Shown: positions 15,194 to 24,049, counted from the first letter of the stretch. The stretch: 36,109 nt of DNA from a virus (IMGVR_UViG_3300025131_000183:1-36109), one strand, 5' to 3'. The notes: generated from the sequence alone by a model not told the origin. Translations and numbers: made by a program.

Positions 15194-16819
15194 TTAACTT
15201 GGGTTTTCATAAAAAGATGTGTTAAATGTGGTATTCCACGCTGTCGTGGTATCAATATAAGTTAATATCGCTGAACTTGTGTTCCAACCTGTTAATGTAG
15301 TACGAGTCGTCGAAGTCTCCCAAGTGGTAGTTGACGCCGTATTATACGCAGTCGTTGTCTCCGCTACAGTTATATAAGTAGTAGTAGTCGTCGTTGTAGT
15401 ATTATAAGTAGTAGTTGTCGTTGTTGAAGTATTAAAATATGAAGACCAAGCCGTATAAGTTGTTGTAGTCGTATTCCACACAGTTGTAGTATCTTTAGTA
15501 GTATTCCATGTGGTCAAAGTAGTTACAGAAGTATCTTGGCTTGTTAACCATTCAGTAGTAGTAGTCGTTGTAGTATTCCACGCAGTAGTTGTTTCCTTAC
15601 TCGTATCCCAATACGACGTCCAAGCAGTAAGCGTAGACGTAGTCGTACTCCAAGTAGTAGTTGTATCCTTGCTTGTATTCCACTGAGTTTCAGTTGAATG
15701 CGATGTTTCAACTGCAGTAGCCCAAGTAGTAGTCGTAGTGTGGGAAGTTGAATACACAGTAGTAGTAGCCTGCGATGTATTCCAATATGATGTATACCCA
15801 GTAAGCGTAGTCTGAGACGTATTATAAGTAGTAGTCGTAGAGTGAGTAGTATTGTACGTGGTTGTAGTAGTCTTTGTCGTATTCCATGTGGTCAAAGTAG
15901 TTACAGAAGTATCTTGGTTCGTTAACCATTCAGTAGTAGTATTATGAGAAGTACCATACACAGTAGTAGTAGTCCTTGTCGTATTGTAATATGTTTGCCA
16001 AGCAGTTAAAGTAGTCTGCGACGTATTATAAGTAGTCGTAGTATTGTGACTTGTTGCCCAAGTTGTCGTGGTATTATGAACTGTAGTCCTTGATGTATTA
16101 TACGTAGTCGTAGTAGCATGCGATGTATTATACGTAGTCGTAGTAGCATGAGATGTAGCATATGTAGTTGTAGTCTGACGAATAGTATTCCACACAGTTT
16201 GATACGTAGTCGTAGTAGCATGACTCGTAGCCCATACAGTAGCAGTAGTCTGCGATGTATTATACGTAGTCGTAGTAGCATGAGATGTAGCATAAGTTGT
16301 TGTAGTAGCATGCGATGTATTATAAGTAGTCGTAGTAGCACGCGCTGTATTATAAGTAGTAGTAGTAACGTGAGTTGTATTATAAGTAGTCGTAGTAGCA
16401 TGCGATGTAGCATAAGTTGTTGTAGTAGAATGAGATGTTGACCATGTGGTAGTAGTAGCTCTCGTAGTATTCCAATACGATGTATAACCAGTAACCGTAG
16501 ACTGAGACGTATTATACGTAGTTGTAGTAGCGTGAGATGTATTCCACATTGTCATAGTAGCGTGAGTTGTATTATACGTTGTACCAACCTGAGTAGAATG
16601 TGTTGTCTCCCACGTAGTAGTTGTTTCCTTAGAGGTGCCGTAAGTAGTAGTAGTATTATATAAAGTATTCCATACAGTTGTCCAAGAAGTTGTAGTATTG
16701 AAATAGTTAGTCCACGTAGTCTCAGTGACTTGTGATGTATCATGTCTCGTTGAACGAGAAGTGTTTACACTTGTATTCCACGAAGTAAGAGTATTTGTAG
16801 CTCTTGAGGTATTAGGCAT
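15194..16819 (-). CDS. Thr/Asn-rich repetitive fibre protein (541 aa)
   Basis: Start taken at ATG 16819 (GGGAG upstream, overlapping the stop of the 90-aa gene); the longer frame begins with GTG. Almost the whole chain is a 10-residue repeat of the type T-S-H-A-T-T-T-T-Y-N, with Tyr/Trp once per unit and Thr runs between. About 32 N-T-S/T tripeptides are countable, and there is no Cys. Every 50-100 residues a different linker appears (TGYTSYWNTS, TAWQTYYNTT, TAWTSYWDTS, TAWSSYFNTS). Codons vary between units, so the repeat is kept at protein level. Repetitive Thr-rich fibres of this type are known among marine and environmental phages. No lectin domain is seen; the last 40 residues are less regular (FYENPS end). 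Likely a thin fibre or spike shaft. Confidence 0.75.
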   Translation of the reverse strand: MPNTSRATNTLTSWNTSVNTSRSTRHDTSQVTETTWTNYFNTTTSWTTVWNTLYNTTTTYGTSKETTTTWETTHSTQVGTTYNTTHATMTMWNTSHATTTTYNTSQSTVTGYTSYWNTTRATTTTWSTSHSTTTTYATSHATTTTYNTTHVTTTTYNTARATTTTYNTSHATTTTYATSHATTTTYNTSQTTATVWATSHATTTTYQTVWNTIRQTTTTYATSHATTTTYNTSHATTTTYNTSRTTVHNTTTTWATSHNTTTTYNTSQTTLTAWQTYYNTTRTTTTVYGTSHNTTTEWLTNQDTSVTTLTTWNTTKTTTTTYNTTHSTTTTYNTSQTTLTGYTSYWNTSQATTTVYSTSHTTTTTWATAVETSHSTETQWNTSKDTTTTWSTTTSTLTAWTSYWDTSKETTTAWNTTTTTTTEWLTSQDTSVTTLTTWNTTKDTTTVWNTTTTTYTAWSSYFNTSTTTTTTYNTTTTTTTTYITVAETTTAYNTASTTTWETSTTRTTLTGWNTSSAILTYIDTTTAWNTTFNTSFYENPS

Positions 16820-17084
16820 CACAAGCTCCCATACAATCTTCTCCGCACTCACATGGTGCCAGCCACTCGTCTGCAGTCATGATTTGAATCATTTCGGCTT
16901 GATTCTTTACCAAGGTCGTTGGGTCAGTCACGAAGGAGTCTGGTTTATCTCCCCTCCAAGATAGAAATACTGTTGTTGCGTCGTTGTTAAAGCGTACTGT
17001 GGATATATCTTCGTAAGCATCTTCCCACATATCGTCGGTAACAGCTTCAATATCCATGATTTGATATAGTTTAGACCCAGCCAT
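16812..17084 (-). CDS. Small tail-fibre-associated protein (90 aa)
   Basis: Sequence with MWEDAYEDISTVRFNNDATT, FLSWRGDKPDSF and EMIQIMTADEW resembles short proteins often found between tail-fibre genes in phages. The C-terminus is Cys-rich and acidic (C-E-C-G-E-D-C-M-G-A-C). Four cysteines so close together could bind metal or form disulfides. It lies between the two Thr-rich fibres with start/stop overlaps on both sides, so it may be a fibre chaperone or cap. Function not established. Confidence 0.6.
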   Translation of the reverse strand: MAGSKLYQIMDIEAVTDDMWEDAYEDISTVRFNNDATTVFLSWRGDKPDSFVTDPTTLVKNQAEMIQIMTADEWLAPCECGEDCMGACDA

Positions 17085-19474
17085 TATGATGGGTAATCCC
17101 CAGAATCAGTGGTTGGTCCATTGGTCATAGTCAAATTATAATTTGTACTACCTACAGCCGGGGATATTGTTGTGCCAGATATGGAAGTCATGTCATGAAA
17201 AAACATAAGGTTACTATCCCATGATGACCAATCAGCGGCACCCCCTCCATCCCAGCATTCTGTCTCTATTTCGTCTGGCGGAACCCATTCATTCCACATA
17301 GCGCACATAGAAAGATTACCCTTAAAGGGTCTTGTATTAGAAGCTTTACCATATGCTATCGCTGGATAATTAGCACTCGCCGTCCGATGTGAACCACTTG
17401 GACTTTGGTGCTCATAAGGAGTAGTAAATACTGACCATGAATTAGTAGCATAATTTCCTAAAGTCAGAGCAGCATTATTACCCGTAGAACCATTATTATA
17501 AGAAACAGAAATAAAATACCACACATTATACTCAAACGGTCTTGAACCATCCCCTGAAGCAAACTCAACTATATAATTACTTCCAGAGAAATCTTGCCTA
17601 AATCTTATTTGAAAAGCGGATGATGTCATATCAGTTAGACTGAATACCCAATTCCAGCCGCCTCCCCAGCCGCCTTGAGCTAAGTGTTGACCGGGATAAG
17701 CAGTTTGACCAGTACATTTAAAAGCAAGAGCTATTGTTCCTCCGCCATTAAATAATTGGCATATACTACTGCTGCCACTGCCCTGAAATCTTAAACCGTC
17801 GTTTGTACCGTCACACAGTATAGAATGAGATAGGTCATATCCTGTAGCCCATGACGTAGTAGTAGATGTAGTCTTCTGAGTGCTCCGATTGTAGCTCCAA
17901 CTTGTATTATAAGTTGTTTCCCAAGTAGTAGTAGTATTTTCACTGTATGCTTGAGAGGTCTGGGTATCAACGGATGTAGTCTTTGAAGTCTGACGAACAG
18001 TGGCGGTAGTATGACTCGTATTCCACGAAGTAGTTGTAGTCTTAGAGGTATTATACTTTGTAGTTTTTGCAGTACTATGCGACGTACTATAGGTTGTAGT
18101 AGTACTTTGAGACGTTAGATATGTAGTAGTAGTAGCATGAGAAGTCGCCCAAGTAGTAGTAGTATTTCTTGAAGCTATCGCGTGTGTTTGCCAAAGAGTA
18201 GTTGTGCTCTGGCTTGTATTATAAGTTGTAGTAGTAGCGTGAGTTGTATTATAAGTTGTCGTAGTAGTATGCGATGTAGCATAAGTAGTCGTAGTACCAT
18301 GCGATGTAGCATAAGTTGTTATAGTAGAATGAGATGTAGCATAAGTTGTAGTAGTAGCATGCGATGTATTATAAGTAGTAGTCGTAGAGTGAGAAGTCGC
18401 CCAAGTAGTAGTAGTATCTCTCGTAGTATTATAAGTTGTAGTAGTATCGTGACTCGTCAGTCTATGAGTCGACACAACTGTTTCTGTAGTGTGACTTGTA
18501 TTATATGTAGTAGTAGTAGCATGAGATGTAGCATATACAGTCGTAGTAGCGTGACTCGTTGCCCATGTAGTAGTATAAGTCGTTAAAGTAGTTAGAGTTG
18601 TACTATATCCCGTGAGAGTAGTATGAGAAGTCGCCCACGTAGTAGTCGTATCTCTTGAAGTAAGATGATGAGTCTCCCAAGTAGTAACAGTATCGTGACT
18701 TGTATTATACGAAGTGAGAGTAGTCTTAGAAGTCGTCCATTTAGTATTCCACTCAGTAGTGGTTTCCTTAACCGTTGCCCATTCAGTAGTCGTATCGTGA
18801 GATGTACTATAAGTTGTAGTGGTGTCGTGAGTTGTACTCCATGTGGTAGTCGTATTTCTTGAAGTTATCGCGTGTGTTTCCCATTCAGTAATAGTATCAT
18901 GAGATGTATCATACACAGTAGTGGTGTCCTTAGACGTATTCCACGAAGTAATATATTTAGTAGTAGTATTCCTAAGTGTTAACCATACAGTAGTAGTAGT
19001 CTTTGTCGTATTCCATGTAATAGTAGTGTTCCGACTCTTTAAAGCGTGTGTTTCCCATACAGTTAGAGTAGCCTGAGAAGTTTCCCACTCAGTAGTAGTA
19101 GTCTTAGAAGTAGTCCATTTAGTATTCCATTCAGTAGTAGTTTCCTTAACCGTTGCCCATTCAGTAGTAGTGGTCTTCGTAGTATTATAAGTAGTAGTTG
19201 TATTCTTACCAGTAAGAATCTTAGTTTCCCACTCAGTAATAGTCTCATGAGTTGTATTATAAGTAGTAGTAGTATCCTTGGTTGTATTCCACGATTCTTG
19301 AGTAACACGGGAAGTTGACCATACTATTAAATCCGAAGTAGTGGTATTAAAAGAAGTAGTAGTATTCTTACTGGTTAACCATGTAGTAGTGGTTTCCGTC
19401 GTAGTTTGAGTACTTTTACTTGTACCTTTATTTGTAGACCATTTATATTCGTCTAAGAATCCAAACCCGGGCAT
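17084..19474 (-). CDS. Thr-rich repetitive fibre with C-terminal LamG-like lectin domain
   Basis: 796 residues. A short N-terminus (MPGFGFLDEYKWSTN) is followed by residues about 15-540 of the same 10-residue Thr/Tyr/Trp repeat as the 541-aa fibre, broken at intervals by a charged linker (WETHALKSRNT, WETHAITSRNT, WETHHLTSRDT, WQTHAIASRNT). Residues about 545-796 form a concanavalin/LamG-type jelly-roll: DGLRFQGSGSSS, GGGTIALAFKCTG, WNWVFSLTDM, YNVWYFISVSYNNG, RPFKGNLSMCAMWNEW. Such domains bind glycans, so this is a good receptor-binding candidate. The shaft/lectin order fits a fibre whose distal tip recognises the host. The start has TTGAGGTGC upstream. The family of the repeat is not named. 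Confidence 0.8.
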   Translation of the reverse strand: MPGFGFLDEYKWSTNKGTSKSTQTTTETTTTWLTSKNTTTSFNTTTSDLIVWSTSRVTQESWNTTKDTTTTYNTTHETITEWETKILTGKNTTTTYNTTKTTTTEWATVKETTTEWNTKWTTSKTTTTEWETSQATLTVWETHALKSRNTTITWNTTKTTTTVWLTLRNTTTKYITSWNTSKDTTTVYDTSHDTITEWETHAITSRNTTTTWSTTHDTTTTYSTSHDTTTEWATVKETTTEWNTKWTTSKTTLTSYNTSHDTVTTWETHHLTSRDTTTTWATSHTTLTGYSTTLTTLTTYTTTWATSHATTTVYATSHATTTTYNTSHTTETVVSTHRLTSHDTTTTYNTTRDTTTTWATSHSTTTTYNTSHATTTTYATSHSTITTYATSHGTTTTYATSHTTTTTYNTTHATTTTYNTSQSTTTLWQTHAIASRNTTTTWATSHATTTTYLTSQSTTTTYSTSHSTAKTTKYNTSKTTTTSWNTSHTTATVRQTSKTTSVDTQTSQAYSENTTTTWETTYNTSWSYNRSTQKTTSTTTSWATGYDLSHSILCDGTNDGLRFQGSGSSSICQLFNGGGTIALAFKCTGQTAYPGQHLAQGGWGGGWNWVFSLTDMTSSAFQIRFRQDFSGSNYIVEFASGDGSRPFEYNVWYFISVSYNNGSTGNNAALTLGNYATNSWSVFTTPYEHQSPSGSHRTASANYPAIAYGKASNTRPFKGNLSMCAMWNEWVPPDEIETECWDGGGAADWSSWDSNLMFFHDMTSISGTTISPAVGSTNYNLTMTNGPTTDSGDYPS

Positions 19475-19489
19475 ATTTTAGCACCTCAA

Positions 19490-20536
19490 TTAGCTAAAAT
19501 CTCCCATATAATTAACAGCTACGATGTCCGTGCTAACTATATAGTAAGATAGGATAGAAGTTGTATCTGCCCCCGTCTCAAAGACTATTGAATCTCCTCT
19601 GGGTGTTTTCATTTCAGAAGCAAGAGTAACCGTACGACCCCCGGTTCCATCCTGTGTTAAGACTATTATACCCGTTTGTCCTTCATGGTCGGTTAAATTA
19701 CTAACTGTAAATGTTATATTTCTATCCAAAGCAATAGAAAAGTTTGTTGCCGCTGCCACATCAAGGTCTGTAGTTGCTGCCGCTGTGACTGCTGTTTGCT
19801 TTGCTACAAAACCACCGCTATCTACTAACAAGCCTTGATTAGTACCATCACTGCCTATAGTAATTCCAGCAAATGATTTAATGTTCTTCCAAAAACCTAT
19901 CTTACCATCAGCATCAACAGACATGTCAAATTGCGTATAAGGACTTGAATTATCGTAGATATTCCCATGGTGCATACGCCACATAGTATCTTCATCATCA
20001 CCATCTGGTTTATTAGAAAATCCTGCTGAAAAGTCTCTGGAAGTACCAGTATACCAGCTTATAGCACAACCATTATCTACTGTTTGACGTCTTAACCTAA
20101 TAGCACTTGTTCCAACAGGTTCAGCCCCGCCTAAATCTATAGCAGGATTAGCACCGTTCATCTCGAACAACATAGCTCCAGAACCACCACTTTCCATAGT
20201 TAGTCCTGAAGAACCATTTTCTGCCGCATCTTTTTCAATGGTGAGAGTACCTTTAATAGTACAATCTCCAGAAGAATCTACAACAAATTCGCCCGAATTA
20301 ATGTCGATACTTCCACCAACCATAGTAACAGCCGCATTACCATCTACAGCATTTTTAGCAGCATCTCCTGCCGCCGCTTGGGACTTCATAGTCCCTACTG
20401 CAACGCCATCTACTGTACCAGTTAAATCGCCTGATAATATAGAGGCTTTACTCTCGTTATCTACATTGCCTAATCCTACATCATCCTTAGATGGTTTATT
20501 ATTTTCGCTGTATTGTGCTTTCCACACTAAAGCCAT
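19490..20536 (-). CDS. Tail-fibre-like beta-rich protein (348 aa)
   Basis: The first residues (MALVWKAQYSENNKPSKDDV) resemble the start of the 850-aa protein (MALQWKP) and contain a DVGLGNVDN element common in phage fibres. The middle has GTLTIEKDAAENG-type repeats of parallel-beta character. The C-terminal 90 residues (DLDVAAATNFSIALDRNITF, then GQTGIIVLTQDGTGGRTVTL) match a beta module found at the ends of many phage head or tail fibres. AAAAGGAGC precedes the start. It is probably a receptor-interacting or decorative fibre sharing an attachment point with its paralogous neighbour. Confidence 0.7.
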   Translation of the reverse strand: MALVWKAQYSENNKPSKDDVGLGNVDNESKASILSGDLTGTVDGVAVGTMKSQAAAGDAAKNAVDGNAAVTMVGGSIDINSGEFVVDSSGDCTIKGTLTIEKDAAENGSSGLTMESGGSGAMLFEMNGANPAIDLGGAEPVGTSAIRLRRQTVDNGCAISWYTGTSRDFSAGFSNKPDGDDEDTMWRMHHGNIYDNSSPYTQFDMSVDADGKIGFWKNIKSFAGITIGSDGTNQGLLVDSGGFVAKQTAVTAAATTDLDVAAATNFSIALDRNITFTVSNLTDHEGQTGIIVLTQDGTGGRTVTLASEMKTPRGDSIVFETGADTTSILSYYIVSTDIVAVNYMGDFS

Positions 20537-20548
20537 GATGCGCTCCTT

Positions 20549-20743
20549 TTAGCCATTAGTGGCTATTACCTTCCTTTTATCATCTGTTTCCACAATGATA
20601 CTACCGGAACCTAACTTAGAGAGTCCACGTTGTACCTTTGTTAACAAATTTGCCACTGGTATAACACTGTTCCCCTGCCATGTAGATTTTTTAATAAGAT
20701 AGTCTATAACCTGAAGTTCATCTTCATTGACCGTTAGTCTCAT
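20549..20743 (-). CDS. Small hypothetical protein (64 aa)
   Basis: Not recognised. The sequence (RLTVNEDELQVIDYLIKKST, then KVQRGLSKLGSGSIIVETDD) suggests a compact helix-beta fold. GGAGG lies seven bases before the start, inside the upstream gene, with a 20-base overlap. Together with the 74-aa neighbour it may be an assembly factor of the adjacent fibres. Confidence 0.5.
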   Translation of the reverse strand: MRLTVNEDELQVIDYLIKKSTWQGNSVIPVANLLTKVQRGLSKLGSGSIIVETDDKRKVIATNG

Positions 20744-20948
20744 GTGTTGCCTCCATTAGTAGTTTATGGATATTTTGAATCTTTGTTAGCGTTTCGAACG
20801 CTTGCGCAACATCAGCTCCTGAAAAGTGTGCGTCTCTCAACGTCTTTATCAAGAGCTCTGTGTCACGTATATTCAGGGAAGAACCAGCTTTAGTAGCCGC
20901 TTCTTCCCTATTAAACAATAGCTGACTTCTCTTTATGTAGGCATCCAT
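20724..20948 (-). CDS. Small helical hypothetical protein (74 aa)
   Basis: An all-helical, charged sequence (YIKRSQLLFNREEAATKAGS, NIRDTELLIKTLRDAHFSG, VAQAFETLTKIQNIHKLL). Its start overlaps the stop of the 850-aa fibre gene (TAATG), so it is translated with it. Small helical proteins in this position are often fibre chaperones; none is recognised by sequence. Confidence 0.5.
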   Translation of the reverse strand: MDAYIKRSQLLFNREEAATKAGSSLNIRDTELLIKTLRDAHFSGADVAQAFETLTKIQNIHKLLMEATHETNGQ

Positions 20949-23500
20949 TACTCATCTACCACCATGTACATTACCCCACCAAAGGTCCCTGTTCTACCCA
21001 CAGAATAACTTGTAGCTGCTGGTGTATCTGCTGCTGTCATACCTACATGACCCATTTGCCGCGCACCTAAAGCAGTAGTTACTGTTGAGGCATAACTTGC
21101 GTCATCACCAAGTGCCGCAGCTAATTCATTCAATGTATTTAGGGCATCGGGTGCATCTCCAATGATGTTTGATGTAGCTGTTGTTACTGCAGCAGCCTTA
21201 GTCTCTGCCAAAGTACTACCACCAATTTTATCAGCATCTAATGTTTGGGCTGTTGCCCCAAACTTTAGTTTACCAGCAGCAACGGTAATTTCTTGGTCAA
21301 TCACGTTTCCAAGACCAATCCCAGATTTGCTAATCGAGATAGCTTCCCATTCTCCAGAAGTGACTGCATCGTCGCCTGCTGTAGTAGCCCTATACGATTT
21401 ATTCTCATCATCTGTATCATACCAGATATCACCCGCTGCTAAGGCTACAGGACATGCATCCTGTCTGAATGTCGATGTTTGCGCTTGGTCCAATACCTCT
21501 CCGAGTCCAATTCCAGTTTTAGTAAGTGTGATAGCTTCCCATTCTCCAGCCTTTGCTTCATTATCACCTGCAGCTGTCGCTGTATAAGACTTATTGTTGT
21601 CATCTGTATCAATCCAGATATCGCCTGCCGCTAAAGCTGTAGGAACATCATCTTGTCGGAATGTTGATGTCTGTGCTTGGTCTAAAACATCTCCGAGTCC
21701 AATCCCAGATTTGCTAATTGAGATAGCTTCCCATTCTCCAGACTCTACTGCATCATCACCTGCCGCCGTAGCTCTATACGATTTGTTCTCATCATCTGTA
21801 TCATACCAGATGTCACCAGCCGCTAAGGCTGTAGGACATGCATCCTGTCTGAATGTTGATGTCTGTGCTTGGTCTAATACATCTCCAAGTCCAATTCCAG
21901 TTTTAGTAAGTGTGATTGCTTCCCACTTTCCGCTTTCTACTGCATCATCACCCGCTGCAGTTGCGCAGTAACTCTTGTTCTCATCATCTGTATCGTACCA
22001 AATATCCCCAGCTGCTAAAGCTGTAGGAACATCATCCTGTCTAAATGTTGATGTCTGTGCTTGGTCTAAAACATCTCCAAGACCAACTCCACCTTTACTA
22101 ATTGAGATAGCTTCCCATTCTCCAGAAGTAACTGCATCATCACCCGCCGCAGTAGCCCTATACGATTTATTCTCATCGTTCGTATCGTACCAAATGTCAC
22201 CAGCCGCTAAAGCTGTAGGACAATCATCTTGTCTGAATGTTGATGTTTGTGCTTGGTCCAATACTTCTCCAAGACCAATCCCAGTTTTAGTAAGTGTGAT
22301 AGGTTCCCATTCTCCAGTCTCTACTGCATCATCACCTGCTGATGACGATGTATAAGACTTATTCTCATCACTTGTATCGTACCAGATGTCTCCCTCTGCT
22401 AAAGCTGTAGGACAAGTGTCTTGACGGAATGTTGATGTCTGTGGTTGGTCTAAAACATCTCCAAGACCAATCCCCTCTTTAGTAAGTGTGACTTTTTCCC
22501 ATTCTCCTGTTCCTACTGCATCATCACCTGCTGCAGTTGCTATATAACAGTTATTCTCATCATCTGTATCGTACCAAATATCACCTGCTGCTAAAGCTGT
22601 AGGAACATCGTCCTGTCTAAATGTTGATGTCTGTGGTTGGTCTAAAACATCTCCAAGACCAATCCCCTCTTTACTAAGTGTGATAACTTCCCATTCTCCA
22701 GTCTTTGCTTCATTATCACCTGCAGCAGTAGCGCAGTATGATTTATTTCCATCATCTGTATCGTACCAGATGTCCCCTGCTGCTAAAGCTGTAGGAACAT
22801 CGTCCTGTCTGAATGTCGATGTTTGTGGTTGGTCTAAAACCTCTCCGAGACCAATTCCAGTTTTAGTAAGTGAGATAGCTTCCCATTTTCCTGATGCTAC
22901 TTCAGCATCACCTGCCGTCGTAGCTCTATACGATTTCATCTCATCGTTTGTATCATACCAAACATCACCAGCCGCTAAGGCTGTAGGGCAATCATCCTGT
23001 CTAAATGTCGATGTTTGTGGTTGGTCCAATACATCTCCAAGACCAATTCCAGTTGCACTAAGTGTGATAGGTTCCCATTCTCCAGTTTTTACTTCGTTAT
23101 CACCAGCTGCAGTAGCATAGTATGATTTATTCTCATCATCTGTATCATACCAGATATCTCCTGCTGCTAAAGCTGTAGGAACAGCAGCTTGTCTGAATGT
23201 TGATGTCTGTGCTTGGTCTAAAACGTTGCCTAATCCAATAGAGGACGAGTCAAACGAACCCGACCCTGCATTATTTAAGGTAACTGTTCCATCGGCTGCA
23301 GTTAGCGTAATAGCACTGTTCTTTAAAGATGCCGCTGCATTGTCCTCCTTTAGGACATTGTTTTCGAATACGTCATCAGTAATATCTTTAGCTGCGGTAC
23401 CAGCTTGGGAACCAGATTTAATGTCCCCTACATCTTCTCCATCTACTTTCCCTAATAGGTCACCGTCTTGACGAAGAAGTGGTTTCCATTGTAAAGCCAT
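20948..23500 (-). CDS. Adhesin/fibre with ten tandem 64-residue repeats
   Basis: 850 residues. The N-terminal 89 residues (MALQWKPLLRQDGDLLGKVD, later SSSIGLGN) look like a virion-attachment segment. Residues 90-729 are ten head-to-tail copies of a 64-residue module with a TSTFRQDD.PTALAAGDIWY core and a D-E-N-K-S-Y...G-E-W-E ending, which resembles the GD(I/L)WYDT...W modules of phage tail and tip proteins. Residues 730-850 carry DAPDALNTLNELAAALGDD, a common fibre element, and the chain ends in FGGVMYMVVDE. Strong AAGGAG start site. The modules probably form a stacked stalk or multivalent binding surface. The exact ligand is unknown. Confidence 0.8.
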   Translation of the reverse strand: MALQWKPLLRQDGDLLGKVDGEDVGDIKSGSQAGTAAKDITDDVFENNVLKEDNAAASLKNSAITLTAADGTVTLNNAGSGSFDSSSIGLGNVLDQAQTSTFRQAAVPTALAAGDIWYDTDDENKSYYATAAGDNEVKTGEWEPITLSATGIGLGDVLDQPQTSTFRQDDCPTALAAGDVWYDTNDEMKSYRATTAGDAEVASGKWEAISLTKTGIGLGEVLDQPQTSTFRQDDVPTALAAGDIWYDTDDGNKSYCATAAGDNEAKTGEWEVITLSKEGIGLGDVLDQPQTSTFRQDDVPTALAAGDIWYDTDDENNCYIATAAGDDAVGTGEWEKVTLTKEGIGLGDVLDQPQTSTFRQDTCPTALAEGDIWYDTSDENKSYTSSSAGDDAVETGEWEPITLTKTGIGLGEVLDQAQTSTFRQDDCPTALAAGDIWYDTNDENKSYRATAAGDDAVTSGEWEAISISKGGVGLGDVLDQAQTSTFRQDDVPTALAAGDIWYDTDDENKSYCATAAGDDAVESGKWEAITLTKTGIGLGDVLDQAQTSTFRQDACPTALAAGDIWYDTDDENKSYRATAAGDDAVESGEWEAISISKSGIGLGDVLDQAQTSTFRQDDVPTALAAGDIWIDTDDNNKSYTATAAGDNEAKAGEWEAITLTKTGIGLGEVLDQAQTSTFRQDACPVALAAGDIWYDTDDENKSYRATTAGDDAVTSGEWEAISISKSGIGLGNVIDQEITVAAGKLKFGATAQTLDADKIGGSTLAETKAAAVTTATSNIIGDAPDALNTLNELAAALGDDASYASTVTTALGARQMGHVGMTAADTPAATSYSVGRTGTFGGVMYMVVDE
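21314..23233 (-). repeat. Ten in-frame copies of a 192-bp repeat
   Basis: Each copy encodes 64 residues with no gaps. Copies 7+8 and 9+10 follow the same alternating pattern (a DDVP copy ending ITLTKTGIG, then a DACP copy ending ISISKSGIG), which suggests that a two-module 384-bp unit was duplicated as a block. Confidence 0.9.
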
Positions 23501-23519
23501 GGCTTACTCCTTTCTTCTC

Positions 23520-23867
23520 TTATTCGTCTACAGCAACAACAAGGTCAGTACCGTCAAAATACACAGTACCCGCGCTGTTATCAGCCGGAGCCGAAGATAG
23601 TTCCTCAAGATGCATTGCACCCTGATAATCAACGGCAAACACTTCATTGCTACCGTTCTTTAGTTCAAAAATTCTTCCCGATGTTAAATCCGGGCTTGAT
23701 GTAAATACCAACTTATTTCCGGCTGTTAAAGAATGCTCTATTGTACTTGGGTTAAGCAGCTCCACATCCGTGGTGCCATTATCCCTATAGAACTTACCAT
23801 CCGCTTTACGAAATATCAGTTGTTGATAAACATCTTTTACAAGATTACTGTCTAATGTTCCTGCCAT
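23520..23867 (-). CDS. Small beta-rich virion or fibre-base protein (115 aa)
   Basis: The sequence includes VYQQLIFRKADGKFYRDNGT and GRIFELKNGSNEVFAVDYQG, a pattern shared with segments of phage fibres, and it ends TVYFDGTDLVVAVDE, similar to the end of the 850-aa protein. The start overlaps the stop of the 60-aa gene (TAATG). Likely a small fibre or a fibre-network connector upstream of the repeat adhesin. No exact family can be named. Confidence 0.55.
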   Translation of the reverse strand: MAGTLDSNLVKDVYQQLIFRKADGKFYRDNGTTDVELLNPSTIEHSLTAGNKLVFTSSPDLTSGRIFELKNGSNEVFAVDYQGAMHLEELSSAPADNSAGTVYFDGTDLVVAVDE

Positions 23868-24049
23868 TATGCTACTCCTACTGCAGTATATGTTGGTTGT
23901 AAGGGTGCGGTAACTGACGCATATACAGGCATAGCCGGTTTCAGCACATTCACAAATGAAGATTGGTCACTGGCTGTCTTAAATATACTATTTATCTGAC
24001 TGAAATAGTAAGATACCTGTTCGAATCTTTTTCCACCTATTCCTATCAT
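23867..24049 (-). CDS. Small hypothetical protein (60 aa)
   Basis: Not recognised. The N-terminal half is amphipathic (GGKRFEQVSYYFSQINSIFK) and the C-terminus is Pro/Ala/Val-rich (AMPVYASVTAPLQPTYTAVG). Both ends overlap neighbours (ATGA upstream, TAATG downstream), which supports a real, co-translated gene. Confidence 0.45.
   Translation of the reverse strand: MIGIGGKRFEQVSYYFSQINSIFKTASDQSSFVNVLKPAMPVYASVTAPLQPTYTAVGVA

Noticed and set aside
15194-16819. CRISPR array, suggested by a DNA period near 30 bases
   Set aside because: There are no unique spacers, the units are degenerate at synonymous positions, and the frame is open throughout as a fibre gene.
15194-19474. Plus-strand Ser/Cys/Arg-rich and minus-strand Leu-rich ORFs in the fibre repeats
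   Set aside because: These are out-of-frame readings of Thr-codon repeats; composition follows the repeat and has no independent signal.
21162-23471. Four plus-strand ORFs of 80-146 codons opposite the 64-residue repeats
   Set aside because: They repeat with the same 192-base period and mirror the real gene; antisense shadows.
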